Part shown: one piece after another, positions 25,654-35,809 of the stretch
How positions within the stretch are numbered: the first letter of the stretch is position 1
Layout: the number at the start of each line of letters is the position of its first letter
Source: Nitrospira sp.
Lineage (GTDB): Bacteria > Nitrospirota > Nitrospiria > Nitrospirales > Nitrospiraceae
NCBI GenBank assembly: GCA_020846195.1
Contig: JADLEJ010000024.1
Location: 1-64,000, forward strand
Direction: 5' to 3'
DNA: 64,000 nt
Program-made: the position numbers and the translations under genes
Notes under the pieces: model-generated
Seen by the model: only the letters and a program-made list of their open reading frames with translations
Told to the model about the DNA's origin: nothing
Databases searched by the model: none

Positions 25654-25916
25654 CGTCTCATCCCTCCCCGCTGAATGACCACCGTATCCACACAGCGCTC
25701 GACGGTTTCCGGCATCATCCGCTGGCAAGCCGCCCGAATATCCGCCTCATTGTGCTGCCGCTGGATCACAAACGAAAACCACACCAACCAGGTGCCTATG
25801 ACAGTTATCAAGATTGTTCCAATAAAAAGCGCGCCCCACAATCTCCATGAGTTCCCTAAAGACGAGCAAGCGCTTCCGCCATCATGACCGCGTAACATAG
25901 TCTCAGGTGTTTGCAT
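25650..25916 (-). CDS. small single-pass membrane protein
   Basis: An 88-residue protein starting at ATG 25916 behind GGAGGAAGG. One membrane helix spans about residues 27-50 (WGALFIGTILITVIGTWLVW), followed by a periplasmic or cytoplasmic tail with two Cys (AACQRM, ERCVDTV). Its stop overlaps the start of the outer-membrane protein gene (GTGA), so the two probably work together. Family unknown. Confidence 0.6.
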   Translation of the reverse strand: MQTPETMLRGHDGGSACSSLGNSWRLWGALFIGTILITVIGTWLVWFSFVIQRQHNEADIRAACQRMMPETVERCVDTVVIQRGGMRR

Positions 25917-26104
25917 CGTTGACCTTCCTCCGTCTTTTTCCTTCATGACGGAGAATCGTTCAAATCATACCCGAGCGCCTACCCGCTGAATAGCGTTTTG
26001 CTCATCTGCGCCGGAACTCAATACACTAACAATCCCTCCCACCACAGCTTCTGAGATCAAACCTCCGATCATAGGGTGACCATGCGTGAATCAACCGCGC
26101 CGAC

Positions 26105-26134
26105 TTGACCCATATGAGCCTGGACATGTATAAC
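26105..26134 (+). promoter_or_regulatory. promoter of tRNA-Arg
   Basis: TTGACC at 26105-26110, an 18-base spacer, and TATAAC at 26129-26134. The predicted start is about 50 bases upstream of the mature tRNA end at 26191. Confidence 0.55.
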
Positions 26135-26190
26135 CACGCCCTACCTCTTGCAGTCTGAGGGTCTTGTCCCTTCTTACCCAAGAGATCCAT

Positions 26191-26267
26191 GCGCCCGTAG
26201 CTCAATTGGATAGAGCATCTGACTACGGATCAGAAGGTTACAGGTTCAAGTCCTGTCGGGCGCACCA
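26191..26267 (+). tRNA. tRNA-Arg (anticodon ACG)
   Basis: A full cloverleaf of 77 nt. The acceptor stem GCGCCCG pairs with CGGGCGC, followed by the discriminator A and an encoded CCA. The anticodon stem TCTGA/TCAGA closes the loop CTACGGA, giving anticodon ACG (deaminated to ICG by TadA, whose gene is at 49139). The T-loop GTTCAAGTC is normal. Confidence 0.97.
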
Positions 26268-26332
26268 CCTCTGCACGTTTCTATTCGCGTTTTCCGCTTC
26301 CTTCTGGCCGAGCGACGCCTTAGGATAGGCCT

Positions 26333-28531
26333 ATGGCACACTCTACGGCGCTCAAACCAGACGACATCGAACGACTCATCTCCGGCACGCACTGGAATCC
26401 GCGCGCGATCCTCGGCCCGCATCCAACCGCTCAAGGCCTGGCTATCCGCACCTGGCTTCCGTTCGCCAAATCCGTCGAGATCCTGTCTGCCGGTCATGCC
26501 ACCGCCCTCCCGGCCAAACGCATCCACGAAGCCGGTCTCTTTGAAGCTATCCTTCCGCAGCAGACAGACACATTCCGCTACAAGATTCGGTCGCGCACAG
26601 CCGACGGAATCGCCACGGAAATACACGATCCCTATGCACTGCCTCCGTTGCTGACCGATTTTGAATTGCATCTCTTTTCAGAGGGCACGTTTTATCGAGC
26701 CTACGAATCGCTGGGAGCGCATATCCGCACTGTAGAAGGCATCACTGGGGTGCATTTTGTCGTCTGGGCACCGAATGCCGCGCGCGTCAGCGTAGTCGGT
26801 GAGTTCAATCGCTGGGATGGCCGTTGCCATCCCATGACCAACCGTGGATCGACAGGGCTCTGGGAGCTCTTCCTCCCCGACCTGCCGAACGGAAGCCTCT
26901 ACAAATATGAAATTCGGCCGCGCGGCCAGGACGCCGTCCTGGTTAAGGCAGACCCCTATGCCTATGCGGGCGAACTCCGCCCCCGTACCGCCTCGGTTGT
27001 GTGCGATCTATCGGATTTTACCTGGCACGATGAGACCTGGATGAACACTCGCGCGCAGTGGAACCCTTTGCGCGCCCCGGTCGCTATCTATGAAGCCCAC
27101 CTCGGATCATGGATGCGGGTGCCGGAGGAAGAGAATCGCTGGCTCACCTACCGCGAACTAGCCGCCAAACTCATTCCCTATGTGAAGGACCTCGGCTATA
27201 CCCATATCGAGCTGCTCCCTATCACCGAACACCCCTTCGACGGATCCTGGGGTTATCAAGCGACCGGCTACTTCGCGGCAACCAGCCGTTATGGCACCCC
27301 GAAAGATTTCATGGCGTTTGTCGATGCCGCCCATGCCGCCGGGATCGGCATCATTATGGACTGGGCCCCCGCGCATTTTCCCGACGATCCGCATGGACTC
27401 GCCTTCTTCGACGGCACCCATCTTTATGACCATGCCGATCCACGCCTCGGCTATCACCCGGATTGGCACAGCCGGATCTTCAATTACGACCGTCCGGAAG
27501 TGCGCAACTTCCTCCAGAACAGCGCGCTGTTCTGGCTCGACAGGTATCACATCGACGGCATACGCGTGGACGCCGTCGCCTCAATGCTGTACCTCGACTA
27601 TGGACGAAACGCCGGAGAATGGATCCCCAATCAGTTCGGCGGGCGCGAAAACCTGGGCGCCGTGACGCTGCTCAAGGAACTGAATGTCCTCGTGCATCGA
27701 GACTTTCCCGGAGCCATGACCATTGCGGAAGAGTCCACCTCCTGGCCGGGCGTCTCACGCCCCACCTATACCGGCGGACTCGGGTTTACATTTAAATGGA
27801 CCATGGGCTGGATGCACGACACCCTCGACTACTTCGCCCACGAACCGGTGCATCGGAAATTTCATCAAAACCAGATCACGTTCGGCCTGCTCTACGCCTT
27901 CACGGAAAATTTCGTTCTCGTCCTCTCGCACGACGAAGTCGTGCATGGCAAACGCTCGCTGATCGGGAAAATGCCCGGCGACCCTTGGCAGCAATTCGCC
28001 AATCTCCGCGCCCTCTACGGCTACATGTACGGCCATCCAGGGAAGAAAATGCTGTACATGGGCAATGAATTCGGACAGTGGCGGGAATGGAATCACGACA
28101 CCAGCCTGGACTGGCATCTCTGCGAATATCCGCCTCATCATGGATTACAGCGCTTTGTGCGGGACCTGAATCAGCTCTACCGGCAAGAGCCAGCACTGCA
28201 CCGAGTGGACTACGAATGGAACGGGTTTCAGTGGATCGACTTCAACGACACGGAGAATTCGGTCATCGCCTTTCTTCGAAAAGGCGAGAATGACTCGGAG
28301 TCCATTCTCTGCGTAGGAAACTTTACCCCGGTGCCACGGCAGCACTATCGCGTCGGCGTCCCGGCAGGAGGATACTATCGAGAGCGGCTCAACAGCGACG
28401 CCGAACTGTACGGAGGCAGCAACATGGGAAACTCCGGCGGTGTGCAGGCCGAGAACAGTCCCTGTCACGGCCTGCCCTATTCACTGAGCCTCACGCTCCC
28501 GCCCCTCTCCATGCTCTTCTTCAAACTGTAA
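26333..28531 (+). CDS. glgB: 1,4-alpha-glucan branching enzyme
   Basis: A 732-residue GH13 enzyme that makes alpha-1,6 branches in glycogen. The N-terminal domain and CBM48 ([21 protein letters not shown]) precede the barrel. Catalytic residues are visible: the Asp nucleophile in [15 protein letters not shown], the Glu acid/base in [10 protein letters not shown] and the transition-state Asp in [28 protein letters not shown] is a GlgB signature. The length is normal for a full bacterial GlgB. It lies just after tRNA-Arg and shares the glycogen pathway with glgC. Confidence 0.96.
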   Translation: MAHSTALKPDDIERLISGTHWNPRAILGPHPTAQGLAIRTWLPFAKSVEILSAGHATALPAKRIHEAGLFEAILPQQTDTFRYKIRSRTADGIATEIHDPYALPPLLTDFELHLFSEGTFYRAYESLGAHIRTVEGITGVHFVVWAPNAARVSVVGEFNRWDGRCHPMTNRGSTGLWELFLPDLPNGSLYKYEIRPRGQDAVLVKADPYAYAGELRPRTASVVCDLSDFTWHDETWMNTRAQWNPLRAPVAIYEAHLGSWMRVPEEENRWLTYRELAAKLIPYVKDLGYTHIELLPITEHPFDGSWGYQATGYFAATSRYGTPKDFMAFVDAAHAAGIGIIMDWAPAHFPDDPHGLAFFDGTHLYDHADPRLGYHPDWHSRIFNYDRPEVRNFLQNSALFWLDRYHIDGIRVDAVASMLYLDYGRNAGEWIPNQFGGRENLGAVTLLKELNVLVHRDFPGAMTIAEESTSWPGVSRPTYTGGLGFTFKWTMGWMHDTLDYFAHEPVHRKFHQNQITFGLLYAFTENFVLVLSHDEVVHGKRSLIGKMPGDPWQQFANLRALYGYMYGHPGKKMLYMGNEFGQWREWNHDTSLDWHLCEYPPHHGLQRFVRDLNQLYRQEPALHRVDYEWNGFQWIDFNDTENSVIAFLRKGENDSESILCVGNFTPVPRQHYRVGVPAGGYYRERLNSDAELYGGSNMGNSGGVQAENSPCHGLPYSLSLTLPPLSMLFFKL

Positions 28532-28549
28532 CGGAATAGCGGCTCTCGC

Positions 28550-29098
28550 TTACTTCGCTTTGGCTTCCGCGCGGATATCCAGAACTTTGACGTCGAAGTA
28601 CAAGGTCTTTCCGGCCAGCGGATGATTGAAATCCAGCACCACGGAATCTTCCTTCACTTCCGTCACGTGGGGGAACATTGATTGCCCTTCTGGCCCCCGC
28701 GCTTCTAATTCAGCGCCGACCTTCCACGCATGCTCCGGGACCAACGCCTTCTTCACTTCCTGAATGGCTTTCGGGTCCACCTCTCCGTAGGCATCCGCTG
28801 GCTTGACCGCAATATGCTTCTTCTCTCCGACCGACATTCCCTCCAGCGCTTTCTCCAATCCCGGAACGATTTCTTCCGCACCCTGCACATAGGTCATCGG
28901 CTCGCCGCCGACATTCGATTCCAGAACATCTTTCTCATTCAGCTTCAGCGTATATTCCAGCGATACATGCTTCCCCTTCGAGACCACGGCCTTCACAGCC
29001 CCGTTCGCCGCCTCCGCCTGAATCGCCGGCGCATCGACCATCACACCCAACAACGCAACCAGACACACACATCTCAGAGCATCGAGACGACCGATCAT
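28550..29098 (-). CDS. exported FKBP-type peptidyl-prolyl isomerase, SlyD-like
   Basis: A 182-residue protein starting at ATG 29098 with GAGGAGG upstream. A signal peptide (LVALLGVMVDAPAIQAEA) precedes a SlyD-type FKBP domain: VSLEYTLKLNEKDVLESN, then PGLEKALEGMSVGEKKHIAVKPADAYGE, the inserted flap, and DFNHPLAGKTLYFDVKVL. The C-terminal His-rich metal tail of E. coli SlyD is absent. It probably acts on folding of exported proteins. It is convergent with glgB. Confidence 0.9.
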   Translation of the reverse strand: MIGRLDALRCVCLVALLGVMVDAPAIQAEAANGAVKAVVSKGKHVSLEYTLKLNEKDVLESNVGGEPMTYVQGAEEIVPGLEKALEGMSVGEKKHIAVKPADAYGEVDPKAIQEVKKALVPEHAWKVGAELEARGPEGQSMFPHVTEVKEDSVVLDFNHPLAGKTLYFDVKVLDIRAEAKAK

Positions 29099-29185
29099 AA
29101 CAATCCTCCTCAAGAATAATGAGTCGCTATAGGCGGGAACGGGACCAGAGGATACCGCGGTGGAGGCAGCAAAAACTACTGGCCC

Positions 29186-29752
29186 TTACCAGGACCGGAA
29201 CGCCCCGGAATCCAGGTGCACGAACTTCGAACGCGGATAATAGCCGATGCCGCCGTAGCCTAATTCGAGCGCGGCCTGGCGAATGACTTTGGGATGGATG
29301 CCCGGAATCTGTATATCGATCGCCTGACCCTGTATATGCAGGCTATTCTTCGCCGCACGCCGTCCGGCGCGCACGAGTTGCGCATTGTACTCCGGAGAGC
29401 GATAGCCGGAGATGATGTGAACCTCCCGGTCGCCGCCGATCCTCTTCTGCACCAGATTGACATGCTCCAACACGCGCACATCGATCGCGGAGACCTCACC
29501 GGTCGCATGGCATCGCAGGATATGATTGACATCATCCAGCGCTTCCCAATCGTACTCGCCGGCCTCATTGCGGTACGTCACCTCCAGCCGCTCATCGGTC
29601 CAGACATTCAAGAAGGTCAACCGGCCCTCAGGAAGCGCCCCTGCTGCGACACGTTGCGGCCGCAATCCTGGCAACACAGCGAGAGCCAATGCCATCACAG
29701 AGGTTTGCAAAAACGTGCGTCGGGTCCAAGCCCAATCCGAATGAGTTGTCAC
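29186..29752 (-). CDS. DUF882 / YcbK-family peptidase, Tat-exported
   Basis: A 188-residue protein with a twin-arginine signal (TRRTFLQTS followed by a hydrophobic stretch). The mature part has the M15-like DUF882 motifs: HIISGYRSPEYNAQLV, the metal ligands in NSLHIQGQAIDIQIPG, and the C-terminal GGIGYYPRSKFVHLDSG. YcbK/MepK relatives cleave peptidoglycan cross-links. The Tat signal suggests it is folded with its metal before export. Confidence 0.88.
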   Translation of the reverse strand: MTTHSDWAWTRRTFLQTSVMALALAVLPGLRPQRVAAGALPEGRLTFLNVWTDERLEVTYRNEAGEYDWEALDDVNHILRCHATGEVSAIDVRVLEHVNLVQKRIGGDREVHIISGYRSPEYNAQLVRAGRRAAKNSLHIQGQAIDIQIPGIHPKVIRQAALELGYGGIGYYPRSKFVHLDSGAFRSW

Positions 29753-30006
29753 AAGAATACTCTCCGAAGAAGGTGCGTTGCAGGGAACTGGCAGCGAGTG
29801 AGTCGAGTTTTACCAAAAAGGATGAGATCGGTCAATGAATATTCGTTCGATCGGTTCTTCGATCCTGTTCGTTCCATATCGATGCGATGCGTCGCTCGAT
29901 AGATGCGGATGAGCCAGTCGCGACACAGCCTGATCGCCTGCCATTTTCCTCCTAGACACACAGTCGGCAGACGGGTAAGATCGCTCTCGGAGAGTAAGGA
30001 AAAACC

Positions 30007-30372
30007 ATGGCTACGATTTTAATTATCGACGACGAAGAATCCATCCGCCACCTCCTCCGTGAAGTACTGGAAAAGGCCGGGCATCGGGTATTCGAAGCGT
30101 CCAATGGGCGTGAAGGGCTTGAGGTTTATCAGAAGCAACCAGCCGATTTGGTTATCATGGATCTGTTGATGCCGGACACCGACGGCTTGGAAACGACACT
30201 CCAGCTGACCCGCGAGTATCTCGACGCCAAGGTGATCGCAATCACCGGCGCGCAAGGCGATCGCAACTTTCTCGATGTAGCAAACCTGTTTGGCGCCAGG
30301 CGAACGTTCCAGAAACCCTTCGATCTCAACAAGCTCCTTCAGGCCATACAGGAAGAACTCGCGGCCAAGTAG
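30007..30372 (+). CDS. CheY-like response regulator (receiver only)
   Basis: A 121-residue single-domain receiver. It has the acidic pair IIDDEE, the phosphorylatable Asp in DLVIMDLLMPDTDG, the Thr in VIAITGAQ, and the Lys in TFQKPFD. There is no output domain, so it would act by protein contact. AAGGAAAAA upstream supports the ATG at 30007. No histidine kinase is encoded nearby. Confidence 0.92.
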   Translation: MATILIIDDEESIRHLLREVLEKAGHRVFEASNGREGLEVYQKQPADLVIMDLLMPDTDGLETTLQLTREYLDAKVIAITGAQGDRNFLDVANLFGARRTFQKPFDLNKLLQAIQEELAAK

Positions 30373-30546
30373 CCCTCCCCCTGCCAGAATAATCACACCC
30401 CACGGTTGCCGGCGTCGTTTCCTAATCTCACTCGATCCGTTCGACCTCAAGTTGACAGCCTGTCGCGCCGATAAAGAAACACCATCAACCCTCTTCATGT
30501 ATTGGCGTACTGACGCAACGCGCTCAACTCCTGCAGATGTATCGAC

Positions 30547-30891
30547 ATGGAACATCATCGGCAATGCCCGCGATTCGACGTCAACTTTGAGAGCACCTTC
30601 GCCAGCGACACGCTCGCGGGCCAAGGCACGATTCTCAATTTGTCCATGGGTGGGTGCAGCATCGAGTCGAACATCGCGCTGCCGACTCAAAGCCTCGTAG
30701 ACCTCCAAGTCCAGCTCCCCGATTCCCCGAAACCGCTGCAACTTGAAGGGAGCACCGTCCGCTGGGTGCGCGGCAATACCTTCGGTTTGGAGTTCCACGC
30801 ACTGTCCGAACCGGACACCATCCGCCTCCAACAACTGCTGCAAAACCTCGCTCAAGGGCCAATGACAGCCACGCGGCAAGCCACGCACTGA
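30547..30891 (+). CDS. PilZ-domain protein
   Basis: A 114-residue protein that is essentially one PilZ domain, a c-di-GMP receptor fold. The motif LNLSMGGCSI matches the (D/N)xSxxG core, and FGLEFHAL closes the barrel. The N-terminal arginine motif is weak: CPRFDVN has one Arg where RxxxR is expected, so c-di-GMP binding is uncertain. It is followed by a receiver gene whose ATG begins 2 bases after the stop. Confidence 0.82.
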   Translation: MEHHRQCPRFDVNFESTFASDTLAGQGTILNLSMGGCSIESNIALPTQSLVDLQVQLPDSPKPLQLEGSTVRWVRGNTFGLEFHALSEPDTIRLQQLLQNLAQGPMTATRQATH

Positions 30892-30892
30892 C

Positions 30893-31285
30893 ATGCAACC
30901 ACGGACCAAAATACTGATCATCGACGACAGCCCGGACTTTCAGCTATTCATGCAAACCATGCTGACAAAAGAGAACTATGCCGTCCTGTCTTCCAGCGAT
31001 ACGCTCCAAGCCACCGGCCGAGCGCTCCGAGACAAACCCGCCCTCATTATTCTGGATCTCATCCTCCCTGGCGGAGACGGCTGGATGTTGCTTGACCGGT
31101 TCAAAACAAATATATTAACCAAACACATTCCCATCGTGATCGTAACGGGGCAAACTAAGCCCGGCCTCGAAGAACAATCCAAGACCAAAGGAGCCGCCGG
31201 CTTCTTTCATAAACCTATCGAGAAAGAGGCGTTCGTCAGCACGATCACGGCTCTTCTCACCGCCCCACCTTCTATCCCGATGTAG
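30893..31285 (+). CDS. CheY-like response regulator (receiver only)
   Basis: A 130-residue receiver: IIDDSPD acidic pair, phospho-acceptor Asp in LIILDLILPGGDG, Thr in VIVTGQT, and Lys in FFHKPIEKE. It is translated together with the PilZ gene just upstream, suggesting a small signalling unit with the receiver at 30007. Confidence 0.92.
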   Translation: MQPRTKILIIDDSPDFQLFMQTMLTKENYAVLSSSDTLQATGRALRDKPALIILDLILPGGDGWMLLDRFKTNILTKHIPIVIVTGQTKPGLEEQSKTKGAAGFFHKPIEKEAFVSTITALLTAPPSIPM

Positions 31286-31459
31286 CCCTTCCCGCGGCGC
31301 ACCTGGCTAGCCGAACAGCCGACACCATGCTCTCAAGACGTGCGACGGCATAAACAGTATTTACTGGAAGTCTTTCTAAGGGATCTGAGAGGATCTTAAA
31401 ACGCTACGATCACCGCCAGTGCTGCGCCGCACATTTCTTCAGGAGAGTATTCGACCCTC

Positions 31460-31888
31460 ATGTGGCTGACGTTCTGGATTCTGTACAGCGTCCTCATTCT
31501 CGCCAGCGGCATCTATGGGTCCGTCTTCGTCGGCCATTCTCATTGGGACTATGTCATTTGGGTCCCGCCCCTTGAGGAGATCCGCTCATTCGGGTTTTGG
31601 CTGGACATTATCGTGAACTTCGCCCTCTACATTCCCTTTGCTTTTCTATACCTCCAACATCGGAATTCGAATACGCGCTCAGCTCTCGTCACGGCCATGC
31701 TGTTGGGACTACTTCTCTCCTGTGCCGTCGAACTGTATCAGCTCTACTCCCACAATCGCCGGCCCTCGCCTTTGGATATTATCTGCAACCTCAGCGGCAC
31801 CATCATCGGAACATTCCTCTGGGCAATCTGGCAACAACAGGCGCGACAGACGGCTCAATCGAGCACGCCTGCTATTCCCACTCCATAG
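31460..31888 (+). CDS. VanZ-like family membrane protein
   Basis: A 142-residue protein with about four membrane helices. The conserved VanZ pattern is seen near the end: ELYQLYSHNRRPSPLDIICNLSGTIIG. The first member gives low-level teicoplanin resistance, but most have no assigned role. AGGAGAG lies 13 bases before the ATG. Confidence 0.8.
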   Translation: MWLTFWILYSVLILASGIYGSVFVGHSHWDYVIWVPPLEEIRSFGFWLDIIVNFALYIPFAFLYLQHRNSNTRSALVTAMLLGLLLSCAVELYQLYSHNRRPSPLDIICNLSGTIIGTFLWAIWQQQARQTAQSSTPAIPTP

Positions 31889-31893
31889 GCCAA

Positions 31894-32748
31894 CTAGCGG
31901 CCGCCTGACAACTCTTTCCGCACCAACCCGCGCATCATCACCGGATCGTTGTAGGCCACCTCGCTCAAGGCATCCAGAATATGAATTCCTTTTGAGGCAA
32001 CCAAGTCCTTCGCCTTCACGTAATTCTTGGCGCCGAACCGCGCCACCGACGACTGGCCGTTCACAATCTGGCAGGCCAGCACTTCCTGTCCCACTTCCAG
32101 CGTGCCGCCCTCTTCGATCAGCTGCTTGGCTTGCGCAACCGTGATTCCGTGCAGCTGCGCGAATTCCTCCAGCCCGCCCGTCTCAACCAACCGGCCGTCC
32201 GGCATGATGCACAGACGCTTGAAATGCGGCGACCAATCTTTGCGGAAATCGATGTACTTGATATCGCCGCCCTTCGCCACCGCCCGATCGATCATGCGAT
32301 AGTCCAGGCCAAGATTCTTCTGATCCAGCTTTTCCTTCAACTCATCGGGCAACGTACGATGGAAAATCTCGTAGGCGGCGTCTGCCATCGAAAGCGACCG
32401 CGCCCGGGCCAGATGCTCGGCCTCGGCAAACTGCATCAGATCCAACACAAACGTCCGCTTCGGCAGCGCACCCGTCGGATCGACCACACAGGCAAAGAGT
32501 CCGCGCGTTAACAGCCCGCCCTCGGCGGGATACACATAGACGCCGCCCTGAGTGAGCAGCGCGGTCATCGTCGTCAGCGGCACTTCATAGCTTTCAGACA
32601 AGATCTTGGCATGTCCCGCAAGATCCTCCGGAAGCGTCATCGCACAAGCCGTCACATTACCCGGTGCATCGGCTTCGGAATAATCCTCGATCACGTTATA
32701 GAGGACCGGGAGCTTGGGCTTCTCGGCCTTTTTCTTGATCTTAAACAT
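31894..32748 (-). CDS. hypothetical protein, partner of the SagB-like gene
   Basis: A 284-residue soluble protein with no signal peptide or membrane segment. It begins MFKIKKKAEKPKLPVLYN, and the middle contains RTFVLDLMQFAEAEHLARAR and DIKYIDFRKDWSPHFKRLC. I recognise no domain. It lies 41 bases downstream of the SagB-like oxidoreductase on the same strand, so the two probably share a transcript and maybe a pathway. Confidence 0.6.
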   Translation of the reverse strand: MFKIKKKAEKPKLPVLYNVIEDYSEADAPGNVTACAMTLPEDLAGHAKILSESYEVPLTTMTALLTQGGVYVYPAEGGLLTRGLFACVVDPTGALPKRTFVLDLMQFAEAEHLARARSLSMADAAYEIFHRTLPDELKEKLDQKNLGLDYRMIDRAVAKGGDIKYIDFRKDWSPHFKRLCIMPDGRLVETGGLEEFAQLHGITVAQAKQLIEEGGTLEVGQEVLACQIVNGQSSVARFGAKNYVKAKDLVASKGIHILDALSEVAYNDPVMMRGLVRKELSGGR

Positions 32749-32789
32749 GAATCAGTTCCGTTCAAGCTATTGGTTTTACAAAATAGAGA

Positions 32790-34529
32790 CTATGGCCGAT
32801 TCAGATGATGATAGGCCGGCAACGTCATCATTCGGCGATCTTCCACCGGTCCACCAATCGTAAAATGATAGAGCGATTGAAAAGACAACCCCTGCACCCC
32901 CAGCATCTCATGAACCGGGTCGTCGAAGAAACAGCCGATTCCCGTCCCACGCACCCCAGCCGCCTCTGCCTCCAGATATAAGACCTGGCCGAGCAATCCC
33001 GCCTCCCAGAACAGCCGAGGATAAAACCAGGCACCCGCCTGGTGCAAGCGCCCTTCGAATTCGGCCAGCATCCCCAGCGAAAAGGCGCTGTCCGACGCAA
33101 TCTCCTGATGACAGCTCACCTGCGCCGCCGCGCGCTTGGCATCGCCTTCCAATAACCAATAGAGCGACAGATCTTCGGGGCAGCCCGGCGGCTTCGTCCA
33201 GACCAGCTCTGGATTGAGCGACTGTTGAATCAGCGGCAGCTTCGCCCGATCCCGCGCGAGCACATACAACCCCGGCGTCAGCCCCTCGACCCGATGCACA
33301 AAGATCATCAGATGAATCGCCGGCGCGTAGGGCCACAGATCCCACGGCATCGGGCGCTCCAGCTGAGGGCGCTCGGCGCAAGGCATGACGCGCTGCAATA
33401 TCCGAAAGAACGCGGCAGCGGAAATCGCCGTCCGTCCGTCGAACGACACCGCACTCCGGCGCTGGCGAATAATCTGCCCGGCCAAAGGCCCAGCGTCGCT
33501 CGTCGCGCGCGATGCGTCATGCGCAAGCGACCGAGAGCCGGATACCATCTGCCGCTCACTCGATACCTTCCATGCGGCATCGGCCACTTGATCGATCGCA
33601 TCCCAATGCACCCCATGCTCGCCGCTTAATCGGTTCGCCTTCCCCTGCCACCGGCTTGCCGAAAGCTCCTTCACGGCGGCCGCATTGAGAAAAAGAGGAA
33701 TCTCTTCTGGCAGAGGCTTCACGCCCTCACAAGGCCACACGGCGCAGAGACCATCCGGATGCTCCGGTTCGACCTCCGCAAAGTCGTCCGGGCGATTCGT
33801 TCCCAGCAACAACGCGGCAGTATTCTGGTCCACGCCATCCAGCAGCGCCATGTGCCACCCCAGCGTAGCCGCGGCAACCCGCGCAGCGCCAAGCGCATGT
33901 CCGACATCATGATTGCAGTACCGAAATGCCCGCTCGCCATACTTCCACGCTTCCCGCCAATGCACCGAGGAAAGACCGAAGAGAAACGCCCCCGGAGGGA
34001 ACGGCGCGAGCAGCTGCGCCATCAGCCCAGCGGGAAACTCTGCCCGCCGCTCTAGCCCATGCTCCTTCGGCGCGTAGTGATAGAGCCCCGGCGTAAGATC
34101 GAGACCGTCAATCTGCGGCAAAGCCACATAGCCTTCCGTTGGATGCAGATTGCCAGAAGAAGGATTGCTCCGCAGCGCCCATTCCGTCTCTCCGCCTCGC
34201 TTCCAAGCAGACAAGCCCAGCGCATATTCAAAAAATCGAGACAGCGCGCGCACCGTCACCGGCTGACAGAAAACTATCCCAGCCCGATAGATCGCCTCAT
34301 ATGTTGGGGATACCGGCTCTTCGCCCGGCTTCAGCAAAGGCAGCGGAATGAGTTCCGAACCGGCAAAGCGCCGAAACGGATCGGGCTGATTCGCCCAATC
34401 GAGAAACCCCGCCGACCGGGCATAGCGATTGAAGTGATGCTTGGTCTGAATGTGATAACGAATGACCTGATCGACGGGATCAGATGAGACAGATTCGGCT
34501 GGCGGTGAAATGGGCTTGTCGGTACTCAT
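32790..34529 (-). CDS. SagB/ThcOx-family nitroreductase-like dehydrogenase, double domain
   Basis: A 579-residue protein with two nitroreductase-like halves. SagB/ThcOx enzymes use FMN to oxidise azolines to azoles in RiPPs, but the wider family has other redox roles. The first half has the SagB hallmark SNPSSGNLHPTEGYVAL and LTPGLYHYAPKEHGLERR. The second half starts near residue 340 (IIRQRRSAVSFDG) and keeps the LYVLARDRAKL and WFYPRLFWEAGLLGQVLYLEAEAAG segments. No YcaO cyclodehydratase gene is in the window, so an azole pathway is not supported locally. Confidence 0.82.
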   Translation of the reverse strand: MSTDKPISPPAESVSSDPVDQVIRYHIQTKHHFNRYARSAGFLDWANQPDPFRRFAGSELIPLPLLKPGEEPVSPTYEAIYRAGIVFCQPVTVRALSRFFEYALGLSAWKRGGETEWALRSNPSSGNLHPTEGYVALPQIDGLDLTPGLYHYAPKEHGLERRAEFPAGLMAQLLAPFPPGAFLFGLSSVHWREAWKYGERAFRYCNHDVGHALGAARVAAATLGWHMALLDGVDQNTAALLLGTNRPDDFAEVEPEHPDGLCAVWPCEGVKPLPEEIPLFLNAAAVKELSASRWQGKANRLSGEHGVHWDAIDQVADAAWKVSSERQMVSGSRSLAHDASRATSDAGPLAGQIIRQRRSAVSFDGRTAISAAAFFRILQRVMPCAERPQLERPMPWDLWPYAPAIHLMIFVHRVEGLTPGLYVLARDRAKLPLIQQSLNPELVWTKPPGCPEDLSLYWLLEGDAKRAAAQVSCHQEIASDSAFSLGMLAEFEGRLHQAGAWFYPRLFWEAGLLGQVLYLEAEAAGVRGTGIGCFFDDPVHEMLGVQGLSFQSLYHFTIGGPVEDRRMMTLPAYHHLNRP

Positions 34530-34762
34530 TGAACTAATACAGGCAGTCTACAGAGCGGCGGGAAGGAAAGTAAACGCACCCGGCTGGCTCTCTGTCTGAC
34601 ACATCTGCCTGTCGCTTACGATTCCTCTCACCTGCGTCGATCTACGGCAAACCCTCTCAACATCACCCGCGGCAGACTTGCGGGACCACACACCTCAAGA
34701 CTTACTTCTTCCTATCCGATAAGAGTCTGTCATTGTGTATGTTCTTGCGAGAGGGCTTGTTC

Positions 34763-35179
34763 ATGGCTGGACTGACTCAGGAATTGAAGGAGCATCATAT
34801 CCATCTGCTCTCAATTCTGCAGTTGGCGAAAATCAATGGCTTCGCCACTCTAGAAACGAGAGAACTGCTCCGCTCGGCCCGCACGACTCTGCTGGACCAC
34901 CTTCGCAAGGAAGATATCGAGCTCTACCCGGTATTACGCACCGCCGCGATAAAGGATCCTGCTATTCAAGACACGCTGGAGACATTTGCCAAAGACATGG
35001 CCGAAACGTCGCAAGTAGCGGTCGGCTTCTTCAAGAAATGGGACCAGGGAGGAACCGACCACGACCTCTCGAAGGAGTTCGGCCTGCTGCAGGCCAAACT
35101 TGTCAGCCGAATCCGCCGCGAAGAAGAACTGCTCTATCCGCTCTACGAGCAAATCATGGCAAAAATGCCGCCTAATTAG
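34763..35179 (+). CDS. hemerythrin-domain protein
   Basis: A 138-residue four-helix protein starting at ATG 34763, behind GAGAGGG. Candidate di-iron ligands are in LKEHHIHLL, LLDHLRKEDIELYP and RIRREEELLYPLYEQI. The closing His ligand pattern is less clear than in classic hemerythrins. Such proteins bind or sense O2 or NO or handle iron stress. Confidence 0.8.
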   Translation: MAGLTQELKEHHIHLLSILQLAKINGFATLETRELLRSARTTLLDHLRKEDIELYPVLRTAAIKDPAIQDTLETFAKDMAETSQVAVGFFKKWDQGGTDHDLSKEFGLLQAKLVSRIRREEELLYPLYEQIMAKMPPN

Positions 35180-35230
35180 AACGTCACTGTCACCTCTGCG
35201 GGATTTCCTGCGTCGCAACTTGCGTCACAC

Positions 35231-35809
35231 TCACAAGACCTGCGCCAGGCCGTGACCGGACTTCCACTTGATGCTGCAGCCGATGCTGGGCTTTTGGTTG
35301 GAGTCGACCGGCCGGCCAGCCAGAACTGCGTCGATCGCCGCGCGCAGATCGCAGCCGGTCACCGGCTTGCCACTACCGGGACGGCTGTCATCGAGCTGCC
35401 CGCGATAGACCAGCCGCCGTTGGGCATTGAACAAATAAAAGTCCGGCGTGCAGGCAACCTTGTAGGCCTTGGCGACCTCTTGAGTTTCATCGAAGCAGAA
35501 GGGAAACGCGAAGCGTAGATGCTGAGCCATCTCTTTGAGCCGCTCCGGCGCATCGTCCGGATATTGCCCCGGATCATTGGCACTGATGGCAACGATGCCG
35601 AGCCCGCTATTCCGGTACGTCTCTCCGATCCTGGCCAGTTCCTCTTGCACATGCACAACATATGGACAATGCCGGCAAATGAACATCATCAGCAGCGCCT
35701 TCTCGCCCTTGAATGAATCGAGCGAGTAAACCTCCCCGCTCACCACATCGCGCAAAGCAAATGCAGCAGCCGGAGTGCCGAGGGGAAGCATGATAGATGA
35801 CATTGCCAT
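35231..35809 (-). CDS. thioredoxin-fold protein, AhpC/TSA (peroxiredoxin-like) family
   Basis: A 192-residue cytoplasmic redox protein of the type annotated as thioredoxin family with a CPYV motif (FICRHCPYVV). The order LPLGTPAAAFALRDVVSGEVYSLDSF, then GIVAISANDPGQYPDDAPE, then VACTPDFYLFNAQRRLVYRGQLDD is typical of this group. The start is ATG 35809; a GTG 6 bases earlier is possible. It probably reduces peroxides or disulfides. Confidence 0.85.
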   Translation of the reverse strand: MAMSSIMLPLGTPAAAFALRDVVSGEVYSLDSFKGEKALLMMFICRHCPYVVHVQEELARIGETYRNSGLGIVAISANDPGQYPDDAPERLKEMAQHLRFAFPFCFDETQEVAKAYKVACTPDFYLFNAQRRLVYRGQLDDSRPGSGKPVTGCDLRAAIDAVLAGRPVDSNQKPSIGCSIKWKSGHGLAQVL

